Source of the DNA: a virus
Strand: one strand, 5' to 3'
Length of the DNA: 48,231 nucleotides
IMG/VR virus record: IMGVR_UViG_3300028859_000030
Coordinates: 1 to 48,231 of that record
Shown: positions 40,571 to 47,473 of the stretch, piece after piece
Position numbering within the stretch: position 1 is the stretch's first letter
How the letters are laid out: the number at the start of each line of letters is the position of its first letter
Notes under the pieces: generated by a model
Told to the model about the DNA's origin: nothing
The model's input: only the letters and a program-made list of their open reading frames with translations
The model's database searches: none
Program-made: the position numbers and the translations under genes

Positions 40571-41872
40571 ATGATAAGATATATTAATTCGTTGTGCGGG
40601 GCCGGCAAAACATATTTTGCTGTTAACTTATCTAAAGAACTCGTTAATAACAAAAAACGAGTGCTTTTCGTAACCCCCTCAACCGATTTGCAATACGAAA
40701 TTGCTAAACGATTGGGAAATACCCCATATAAAATTATCAATTATATGGAAAATGACAGTATGGGTGTTACTAAGGCAATCAATGCATATCTAACAATACC
40801 ATTACGATGCGAAGTCCTTATTATTACACATGCGGCATTTAAGAATATTTTGAATTTTCCGAATAAAAAAAATTGGACTGTTTTTGTTGATGAAGAAATA
40901 GAACCAACTGACTTCATTACTTTTGATTCGGACGATGCATCAAGTTATGAATTCGGTAATGACCTAATGGCAGATATTGAAAAAATTAGTACCTGCAAAA
41001 TAAATGCCGGTGGGTACACGTCTATTAAGCGAAAACGTCTCTCAAAAGAAGATCAGCGATTTTTAAAAACTCTTTGCTTTCGCGACGATTTTATTTACCC
41101 GCCATTCCAAAAATTTATTCAATTGATATTGAATCCCAATATGAAAATATATGCGGATACTGCATCATTGACAGCTTTTAAATTTGGTAATTACGAAGCC
41201 GAAATGTGGGCTGAATTAAATACCAACATATTTGAAGGTTTTGAAAACATTTATTTAATGGGCGCAGAAATTCAACGTAGTAAAATCATAGCCTATTTTA
41301 AGTTAAAAGGCATTGCAATTGAAGAGTTTGTAATTCCTAAAAGATTTGATAAGCACGATCAACCTATTACTATCAAATGGATGACCGAAAAAATTAGTCT
41401 ATGGAGTAAAAATTACTACAACTCAAAAAATCTTATAGAACCAACTCTTACCAATTTCGAATTATTCGATCTATTAGTTGGAAATTCAATTGGTGATAAC
41501 GAAATTTTGTTACAGAATAATAAAGGTAATAAATTTACCCATATTAAAAATCCTATTTTTATGCCGTTTGAAGTTAAGGGATTAAACACCTATGTTGGTA
41601 CACATAATTACGGAGAATCTGGTGCTTATAGGTGGCCACCCGCGTACCAGAAAAAAATGGTAGATCTCGGATTCGATGCTGACGAAATTTTAATGCATCA
41701 TACGCTATCTCACTCATATCAAGGTCTTTTACGTAGTTCCTTAAGAACCGGAGCATATAATAACAATATTGTATATCTACCAACTAAGGCTATGGCTCAA
41801 AATATGAGAAATTTATTTTTTCCCAATGCTACAGTTGAACAGATAGAAGAAGCAAATTATTTTTTCAAATAA
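40571..41872 (+). CDS. SF2-like helicase / P-loop ATPase
   Basis: This 433-aa protein has Walker A at its extreme N terminus (YINSLCGAGKTYFAVNL, about residues 4-20), then VLFVTPSTDLQYEIAKRL (motif Ia-like) and VLIITHAAFKNIL. The Walker B/DEAD-type box is TVFVDEEIEP (about residues 108-117). The C-terminal domain has HHTLSHSYQGLLRSSLRTG, a possible motif VI with two Arg residues. The layout fits a phage SF2 helicase, and the substrate is unknown. It is apparently leaderless from a full-consensus promoter. A structured RNA gene with its own promoter follows. Confidence 0.75.
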   Translation: MIRYINSLCGAGKTYFAVNLSKELVNNKKRVLFVTPSTDLQYEIAKRLGNTPYKIINYMENDSMGVTKAINAYLTIPLRCEVLIITHAAFKNILNFPNKKNWTVFVDEEIEPTDFITFDSDDASSYEFGNDLMADIEKISTCKINAGGYTSIKRKRLSKEDQRFLKTLCFRDDFIYPPFQKFIQLILNPNMKIYADTASLTAFKFGNYEAEMWAELNTNIFEGFENIYLMGAEIQRSKIIAYFKLKGIAIEEFVIPKRFDKHDQPITIKWMTEKISLWSKNYYNSKNLIEPTLTNFELFDLLVGNSIGDNEILLQNNKGNKFTHIKNPIFMPFEVKGLNTYVGTHNYGESGAYRWPPAYQKKMVDLGFDADEILMHHTLSHSYQGLLRSSLRTGAYNNNIVYLPTKAMAQNMRNLFFPNATVEQIEEANYFFK

Positions 41873-41885
41873 AATAAAAAATGTC

Positions 41886-41914
41886 TTGACAAGTTAACGT
41901 ATCAATGTTATATT
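41886..41914 (+). promoter_or_regulatory. sigma70-type promoter for a structured RNA
   Basis: TTGACA (41886-41891), a 17-nt spacer and TATATT (41909-41914) follow the helicase gene by 13 bp and face a 690-bp region without a long reading frame. Confidence 0.8.
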
Positions 41915-41919
41915 GTATA

Positions 41920-42368
41920 TTAATCATGGAAAATACTTATGGAGTAGCAAATATGGAGCAATACCTACAATTTAGATCAAAGGTTATTGGCCTTAAACAC
42001 CCAGCAACTCCTAGTGTCCAATGTCGTTGGTAGAGTACTACCTGGAGGGTCCCCCCATCAATATAGCTATCATGGCTTGAGAAAAGTGACAAAGACAGAC
42101 AGGTAAAGGCGAGAGCGTAATGCTCCTAATCCTGATATAGTTATTTCAAATTGCTAAACTCATTTGAAATAATTGCGTTGTGTTTTTCAGATCAATCATA
42201 GACCGCACGGTCTTATTTCAGTACAGCATAACCGCTGAAATTCCTATGAAGCCCCGGAAGCCCAAAATGAAGAGCCGGATCTTAATGATATAGCGGGATA
42301 GGAAGGATTGGAGTTTAGTTTGGAAGTTGTTCCAAAGAGACGGGAGGCGCCCCAAGCGTCTTTGTCTT
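41920..42368 (+). ncRNA. putative large structured non-coding RNA
   Basis: A strong promoter upstream and a terminator-like stem (AGACG 42338-42342 with CGTCT 42357-42361, then TTGTCTTT) frame about 450 nt. Stable local stems include TTATTTCAAAT/ATTTGAAATAA (42141-42172), AGACC/GGTCT near 42201, ATTTCAG/CTGAAAT (42216-42242), TTTGGAA-GTTG-TTCCAAA (42319-42335), GGTAG/CTACC near 42030 and GAGC/GCTC near 42114. The only frame near the start is 35 codons (41926-42033), with an internal ATG after GGAG. I could not match it to RNase P RNA, a group I or II intron, or tmRNA. Large phage RNAs such as GOLLD or ROOL are possible relatives. Confidence 0.6.
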
Positions 42369-42395
42369 TAAAATAACCATAATTTTATTTTTAAT

Positions 42396-42583
42396 TCATC
42401 AAAAATATTTAAAATTTTCGCTTTTCGGACTTGTGGAGAGCACATAGCGAAAGCGCCAGTAAGCGAAGCCAGTGAACGACAGTGAAAAATTTTAATAATA
42501 TTTGATGAGATGTTTCACTGTCGTTCACTGGCTTCGCATATCGCTTTCGCTTGGTGTTGTCATCCACCACTCGGAAAAGCAAA
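42396..42583. repeat. two interlocked inverted repeats
   Basis: Arm A (42396-42418) is complementary to A' (42486-42508) at 20 of 23 positions. Arm B (42463-42487) is perfectly complementary to B' (42513-42537) over 25 bp. It extends outward through AGCGAAAGCG (42446-42455) with CGCTTTCGCT (42542-42551) and loosely to the edges near 42419 and 42583. The order A-B-A'-B' means that the two hairpins exclude each other or form a pseudoknot. No frame uses this DNA. It could be a mobile hairpin element, an origin or packaging site, or a regulatory switch. Confidence 0.8.
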
Positions 42584-42599
42584 ACAAGGAAATATATTT

Positions 42600-43115
42600 A
42601 TGAAATATGTATCATATTATCAAGATGAAATTATTAAATTAAATGAATTGCAAAAACAATTATTTTTAATATTTTTTGATATATCAATGAATTTTTGGAA
42701 TATGATAATTGACTTCGACAATTCAATTAATGAAATAGATAAAAATTTTTGGATTGATACAATTAATGAAATTAAACTGTATTGCGATTGGCAAGATATT
42801 CCCAATTATATTTTTATGTCAATTATAGAACAATATTATAGTTTAAAAGAAAAGGGAATAATTTCTTATAGCAAAACCGAAAATTTTCGTATAGGAATTT
42901 TACGAGATGACATAATTGATTTTTTTAATGACACTGATCTATTATTTCAGTTAAATCCAAATACGATTTCAATTGCTATTCTTTTAAAAGACAACGAATG
43001 GATTTTTCGACAACGAATTTTAAAAGACGCCGCTTATTACAAATCACGTAATAGACAAAAGAAAATATTTTCCAATAAAAAATTAGCTGCGAAAAATTTA
43101 ATAATCGGTAAATAA
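42600..43115 (+). CDS. hypothetical protein next to the inverted repeats
   Basis: The start is the ATG after CAAGGAAATATATTT (171 aa); the longer frame from 42510 runs through the inverted repeat and is rejected. The product (MKYVSYYQDEIIKLNELQKQ...) is helical and very rich in Ile, Asn, Asp and Lys, with a basic C terminus (YKSRNRQKKIFSNKKLAAKN). Its AT-rich codon use exceeds that of neighbours. A basic tail and a position beside a large palindrome would suit a DNA-binding protein acting on it, but no family is recognised. Confidence 0.6.
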   Translation: MKYVSYYQDEIIKLNELQKQLFLIFFDISMNFWNMIIDFDNSINEIDKNFWIDTINEIKLYCDWQDIPNYIFMSIIEQYYSLKEKGIISYSKTENFRIGILRDDIIDFFNDTDLLFQLNPNTISIAILLKDNEWIFRQRILKDAAYYKSRNRQKKIFSNKKLAAKNLIIGK

Positions 43116-43159
43116 TTCGATAAAATAGTTAACTATTTTCTTATTTCGGTATGTTCAGC

Positions 43160-43165
43160 TAAATA
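43160..43165 (+). promoter_or_regulatory. T4-late-like TAAATA box, leaderless
   Basis: TAAATA lies five bases before the ATG at 43171, the same geometry as at 2275, 3582 and 23488. Confidence 0.5.
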
Positions 43166-43170
43166 TTGAT

Positions 43171-43623
43171 ATGGAAAAAATAGACATAGGACATTGGGAA
43201 TTTCCATTTAATTTTGATCCAACTGAATGGATTGGCTTTGTGTATAAAATTACATGTATAGATACCAATCGCAAATATATCGGCAAGAAATTCTTTTTTA
43301 TGACAACCCGAAAAAAAATTAAAAACAGAACAAATAGAAAAAAAGTAATAAATGAATCGAATTGGAAAAAATATACCGGTAGTTGTAAGACATTAAATGA
43401 AGAAATTACCTTAAGAGGAAAAGACAAATTTCGATTTGAAATTTTATCCCTGCATGAATCGAGATCGAGCTTGGCTTGGAGAGAAGTAGAATTAATTGTA
43501 ACAAATGATGCACTAAGAAAAAAAATGCCAGATGGCACACCAGAATTTTGGAATGGATTATGCCCACCTATTAAATTTATAGTTAAGCAAGAAACTGAGA
43601 AGGAATTACAATATCGAATTTAA
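43171..43623 (+). CDS. GIY-YIG nuclease, Seg-like
   Basis: This 150-aa protein has WIGFVYKITCIDTNRKYIGKKFF (about residues 20-42), where VYKI and KYIG stand for the two GIY-YIG strands. NWKKYTGSCKTLNEEI and a Glu in LAWREVELIVTND could be the metal ligand. It lacks the extended DNA-binding tail of T4 I-TevI. Similar single-domain proteins are common in T4-like phages, some of them homing endonucleases. It lies close to the inverted repeats and structured RNA, so mobility of that locus is possible but unproven. Confidence 0.78.
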   Translation: MEKIDIGHWEFPFNFDPTEWIGFVYKITCIDTNRKYIGKKFFFMTTRKKIKNRTNRKKVINESNWKKYTGSCKTLNEEITLRGKDKFRFEILSLHESRSSLAWREVELIVTNDALRKKMPDGTPEFWNGLCPPIKFIVKQETEKELQYRI

Positions 43624-43646
43624 ATCTAATTAGCACGGGGTGAATA

Positions 43647-44237
43647 ATGCCTAACTCTTCTATCTTTTTCAATCAAATTCACTCTAATTATCGAAAATTG
43701 GCAAAAGAATGCCATCCAGATTTACATCCAACTGATCCGCTAGCCGCAGAAAAATTTAATTTGCTGAATCTTGAATATAACAAATGTCTTAATACAATTT
43801 TTCAGATTAAAATTGCGATATCTTTACAAGATTCTATATTAGGATGTGAACGATATTTTATGTCCAATGATGGTAATCGAACCTTTCGATTATCAATACC
43901 TGCCGGTATTAAAACTGGAGAATCGTTATGTTTTCGAAATATTCAGCTAGAGGAAGATCGATTTTCTATTTTGCAAGCAAAAATTAAGGTAGAAATGCCC
44001 AATGATTTTATTGTAATAGCCGATAAATTAATTCAAAAAATTCGAGTATCTTTTTGGAAGAGTATAGTAGGCGGGGAAATAACAATAATTGGACCCGATG
44101 GCGTACGATTCCGAATTTCGATACCGAAAAGATGTAAATCAAAAACAATTTATCGAATACCCGATGCTGGTTTATTCAATCGAAAAACAAAACTGCGAGG
44201 AGATCTTTTTATTCAGTTAGTTTCGTTTTTCTCTTGA
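43647..44237 (+). CDS. DnaJ/CbpA-like co-chaperone, truncated J domain
   Basis: This 196-aa protein starts with the helix II-HPD-helix III part of a J domain (NYRKLAKECHPDLHPTDPLAAEKFNLLNLEYN, about residues 14-45). It keeps the HPD triad that triggers DnaK, but helix I is nearly absent. A DnaJ C-terminal substrate-binding region follows without a zinc finger: SLQDSILGCERYF, FRLSIPAGIKTGE, then KIRVSFWKSIVGGEITIIGPDG and KSKTIYRIPDAGLF. It lies just upstream of the ClpA-like gene, with that gene's promoter overlapping its 3' end. A role with host DnaK in protein folding or remodelling is inferred. Confidence 0.8.
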   Translation: MPNSSIFFNQIHSNYRKLAKECHPDLHPTDPLAAEKFNLLNLEYNKCLNTIFQIKIAISLQDSILGCERYFMSNDGNRTFRLSIPAGIKTGESLCFRNIQLEEDRFSILQAKIKVEMPNDFIVIADKLIQKIRVSFWKSIVGGEITIIGPDGVRFRISIPKRCKSKTIYRIPDAGLFNRKTKLRGDLFIQLVSFFS

Positions 44238-44263
44238 CTTACGTATGAATAATGTTTTATACT
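44234..44263 (+). promoter_or_regulatory. sigma70-type promoter for the ClpA-like gene
   Basis: TTGACT, an 18-nt spacer and TATACT precede GAAAGGGACATT and the ATG at 44283. The -35 box overlaps the stop of the DnaJ-like gene. Confidence 0.7.
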
Positions 44264-44282
44264 TATAAATGAAAGGGACATT

Positions 44283-46544
44283 ATGCCAACTGCTACTTCG
44301 AACGGATCGCCGTTAATTAAGAATCTTATTGATATTAGTTTTCAGCTTGCTATTAATTTAGATCAAACAACTATTACTCTCGAACATATTCTTTATGCAA
44401 GTTTGTCGTATTCATCTGTCCGGAAGTATCTCGAAAATCAGGGAGTTTCGGTTAGTTTGATGGCTGAGGCCATCAAAAAGTTTATCGAAGCACAAACTCC
44501 TAGACTTCAAAATAAAATTGCCAGTAACGAGCCGAATATTATGACTGGGCAAATTACAGCCTCGGTGCAAAAAGTTTTAGTTTCGGCTTACTCCGAAGCC
44601 ACAAAATATGGCAGAGAAGTAACTTTTGGTGATATTTTTCGTAAGTTATATAACGAAAAGGAGTCGTATGCTAGTTATTTTCTAGAGAAATACGGCATTA
44701 CTTCCAAAATTATTGACGGACTAGATCAATTAACAACGTCTGATACACAGTCAACTACCGCATTAGCTGAATTTTGTGTGAATTTAAATGAAAAAGTTAA
44801 AGGTACTACCGATGTGCTAATTGGCCGGGAAATTGAATTGTTTGACATTGCACATGCACTGTCGAAGAAGAAAAAGAATAATGTACTTGTGGTTGGGGAA
44901 CCTGGAGTAGGTAAATCGGAATTAATTGAAGGATTAGCTCGTAATATTAATGCGGGTATTGTACCCAGTACTTTAAAAGATAAGATTATTTATAGTCTAG
45001 ATGTTGGATCGGTTTTAGCCGGTTGCCATTTCCGAGGAGATTTTGAGGAAAAGATTAAGAATGTCTTAGCCGCATTAGTTAATGAAAAAAATGCCATTCT
45101 TTTTATAGATGAGGCTCAACAGATTAATTCCGGAGGCGGCTCAAATGATTCCGGTGTTGCCTTTTCAGCAATGTTGAAACCTGAACTTAGTCGCGGTAAT
45201 ATTAAAGTTATTGCAGCAACTACATGGGATGGATATACCCAGACATTTAAGAAAGATACCGCTCTTATGCGTAGGTTTCGATTGCTTGCTCTAAAGGAAC
45301 CGAGTAAAGCAGAAACTATTTTAATTCTTCAAGGAGTTAAGAACAGTTTTAATAAATTCCATAAATGCCGTATTCAGGACGATGCAATCGAAGCCGCAGT
45401 CGAATTATCCGTTCGTTATCAGCCAGATCGGCAGCTTCCAGATAAAGCAATTGATCTGATCGATTCTGCTTGCGCCCGTAAAACGGTTGCTAAAGATAAG
45501 AATAAGCGTATTACAAAATTGGATATTATTCGAGAGATCGAAACTAGTACCGGCATTTTGGTTAAGACGACTGATCAGAATAACGCGGCCGATATTCTTA
45601 ATATTCGAGAGACCCTAAATTCAAAAATTTTCCATCAGACACATGCAATTGATAAAATTGCCGAGTCCCTAATTATTTCACAAGCCGGGTTGCGAGATCC
45701 ATCTAAACCCATTGGTAGTTTTTTACTAACCGGCCCTAGCGGCGTAGGTAAATCTTACACCGCAAAGCAACTTGCATCGTATATGAATATGCATTTACTT
45801 CGTTACGATATGAGTGAATATCAGGCAGATCACGCAATGGCGACATTAATCGGTGCGCCCCCTGGATATAAAGGATATGGGGATGGGGATGCAGGAGAAG
45901 GCAAACTTATCAACGATTTAATGAAGCATCCAAATTCGGTTATTCTTTTCGACGAAATCGAAAAAGCAAATCCAAATTTATACACCTTGCTTCTTCAGAT
46001 GATGGATGAAGGTACTATTTCAAGTGCCAGTGGAAAAACAGCCGATTGCAAAAATACAATTATTATTATGAGTAGTAATGTAGGCAGTCGAGAAAAGAGT
46101 AAGATTAATTTAGGTTTTATTCCGGACTCAAATGGCATGAGTGCAGTTACAAAGGCTATTAATAATGTTTTCCTCACTGAAATCCGAGGACGCATTACAG
46201 CTATGATTGAATATAATAGTTTGGACGATCTTAGTTATCGTAAAATCGCACAAACAAAAATTGCAGAAATCGCTGCGCTTACCGATAAAAATTTAACTAT
46301 TATTGCGACTGAAAATCTTATCAGCCATGTGCTCGAGCTAAATAAGAGTAATGAATATGGGGCAAGAAAGATTTCTGGTATTATTGATTCTTTAATTAGA
46401 TATCCACTTAGCGTTAAACTATTAAACGGAATCATTCCAAACGGAGCGACTGTTAATTTAGATTGGGTGGGTAATAATCTTGTAATTGGAACAGCAATTA
46501 ATACTTTTCCTATTTCCATTAAGAAACCGGTACAGGAGAAATAA
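44283..46544 (+). CDS. ClpA-like AAA+ unfoldase
   Basis: This 753-aa protein has a Clp N domain (residues 1-150, with TTITLEHILYASL) and AAA-1 with Walker A GEPGVGKS (about 205-212) and Walker B ILFIDEAQQ (about 272-280). There is no long coiled middle domain, so it is ClpA-like rather than ClpB-like. AAA-2 has GPSGVGKS (about 483-490) and ILFDEIEKANPNLYTLLLQMMDEG (about 551-574). Near residue 609, NLGFIPDSN aligns with the ClpA loop that carries the IGL/IGF tripeptide for docking to ClpP. An unfoldase working with host ClpP is therefore plausible. The length matches ClpA (about 750 aa). The following 55-aa gene starts two bases after its stop. Confidence 0.92.
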   Translation: MPTATSNGSPLIKNLIDISFQLAINLDQTTITLEHILYASLSYSSVRKYLENQGVSVSLMAEAIKKFIEAQTPRLQNKIASNEPNIMTGQITASVQKVLVSAYSEATKYGREVTFGDIFRKLYNEKESYASYFLEKYGITSKIIDGLDQLTTSDTQSTTALAEFCVNLNEKVKGTTDVLIGREIELFDIAHALSKKKKNNVLVVGEPGVGKSELIEGLARNINAGIVPSTLKDKIIYSLDVGSVLAGCHFRGDFEEKIKNVLAALVNEKNAILFIDEAQQINSGGGSNDSGVAFSAMLKPELSRGNIKVIAATTWDGYTQTFKKDTALMRRFRLLALKEPSKAETILILQGVKNSFNKFHKCRIQDDAIEAAVELSVRYQPDRQLPDKAIDLIDSACARKTVAKDKNKRITKLDIIREIETSTGILVKTTDQNNAADILNIRETLNSKIFHQTHAIDKIAESLIISQAGLRDPSKPIGSFLLTGPSGVGKSYTAKQLASYMNMHLLRYDMSEYQADHAMATLIGAPPGYKGYGDGDAGEGKLINDLMKHPNSVILFDEIEKANPNLYTLLLQMMDEGTISSASGKTADCKNTIIIMSSNVGSREKSKINLGFIPDSNGMSAVTKAINNVFLTEIRGRITAMIEYNSLDDLSYRKIAQTKIAEIAALTDKNLTIIATENLISHVLELNKSNEYGARKISGIIDSLIRYPLSVKLLNGIIPNGATVNLDWVGNNLVIGTAINTFPISIKKPVQEK

Positions 46545-46545
46545 C

Positions 46546-46713
46546 ATGGCAAAAATTTTAGATGAAAACATTACAATTACTTTATCGACCATACTTCGTG
46601 ATAATGATAACGATCCTCACGAAATGATTTCGGATGATCAGATCGAAACATTGCAGGCCGCGGTAGAGGGACTATTAGAAGATGCAACTATATTGGTAGA
46701 AGTTAGTCGATGA
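46546..46713 (+). CDS. small acidic hypothetical protein
   Basis: This 55-aa protein starts after CAGGAGAAATAAC, immediately behind the ClpA-like stop. The sequence (MAKILDENITITLSTILRDN...) is acidic, with a DNDNDPHEMISDDQIETLQAAVEGLLEDA helix. Its position suggests co-expression with the ClpA-like gene, perhaps as an adaptor, but no family is recognised. Its stop overlaps the next start (ATGA). Confidence 0.6.
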   Translation: MAKILDENITITLSTILRDNDNDPHEMISDDQIETLQAAVEGLLEDATILVEVSR

Positions 46714-47135
46714 CAGATTTTGGAATTGTAATGGTTTCGGGATTAGATTTTCGCGGCGGCGTTGGTAATGAAAGTAAAAAACCAACTCATATATCTGAAC
46801 CCGTTAAAGCTGCTGGCCTTTCTCTAAAAGCCGGTGGTTTTCAAACTATGCAAATTCAGACTACTAATTTTACCGGGAACATTGTAATTGAAGCAAGTTT
46901 ATCCAGGGATTCTTCTTCCGGTCCCTGGGTAAGTATTCCTTTGACAAATACAATTACCGGTGATTCAGACGAGCAACTAGTATTTTATAACAATTTATCA
47001 GTTGTTGGCACACCGAATTTTATTTCAAATAATACAAATACCTTTTACACAATTACTGGCCAATATGCCTGGCTACGCGCAAATGTTTCAAATATTTCCG
47101 ACGGCATTCTATCGTCAATAAAATTATCTTATTAG
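46710..47135 (+). CDS. beta-rich hypothetical structural protein
   Basis: This 141-aa protein (MTDFGIVMVSGLDFRGGVGN...) is composed of strands rich in Thr, Asn and Ser (FQTMQIQTTNFTGNIVIEASLSRD, TNTFYTITGQYAWLRANVSNIS). It looks like a single beta-sandwich of the sort found in virion decoration or baseplate proteins. It overlaps the upstream 55-aa gene by four bases. Confidence 0.65.
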   Translation: MTDFGIVMVSGLDFRGGVGNESKKPTHISEPVKAAGLSLKAGGFQTMQIQTTNFTGNIVIEASLSRDSSSGPWVSIPLTNTITGDSDEQLVFYNNLSVVGTPNFISNNTNTFYTITGQYAWLRANVSNISDGILSSIKLSY

Positions 47136-47144
47136 GAAAATTAT

Positions 47145-47408
47145 ATGTGTGATTGTAATAAAGATACCTGCGCAAGTGGGTTCTGCGAAAAATCGAATGA
47201 AACCTCGTTAATTCGATCTCTAACCGATCTTCTTAATACATTTTCAATTGATAACTCAACTAACACTCCTGATTTTATTCTGGCTAATTATCTATTGGAT
47301 TGTTTATCGGCGTATGATACAGCAACTAGATGGAACGCTAGCTGGCATTCTATTTCGGGAGTTCCTGATGCTGAGAGAGAAAATGGGCCGAAGCTAAGAA
47401 AATTTTAA
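47145..47408 (+). CDS. small protein with Cys-rich N terminus
   Basis: This 87-aa protein starts MCDCNKDTCASGFCEK, giving four Cys in the first 15 residues and a likely metal site. The rest is a helical domain (IRSLTDLLNTFSID..., DFILANYLLDCLSAYDTATRW). I recall such DFILA-YL--CL-A-D-A---R helices in small phage proteins, without known function. The ribosome binding site is AGGAAAATTAT. Confidence 0.65.
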   Translation: MCDCNKDTCASGFCEKSNETSLIRSLTDLLNTFSIDNSTNTPDFILANYLLDCLSAYDTATRWNASWHSISGVPDAERENGPKLRKF

Positions 47409-47473
47409 ATGAAAGATATGACTGGGGTTTAAATCGCGATTAAGAACAAATTCTAGATTTACAAAGGATTAGA

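Noticed and set aside
41920-42368. RNase P RNA or group I/II intron
   Set aside because: The region is the right size for RNase P RNA and has a GAAAAGTGACAAAGACAG stretch loosely like its core, but the 3' P4 strand (ACAGAA--CGGCUUA) is absent. I found no group I P7 core and no group II domain V. Kept as an unidentified RNA.
42510-42599. N-terminal extension of the 171-aa gene
   Set aside because: It would translate through one arm of the inverted repeat; the ATG at 42600 has a proper ribosome binding site.
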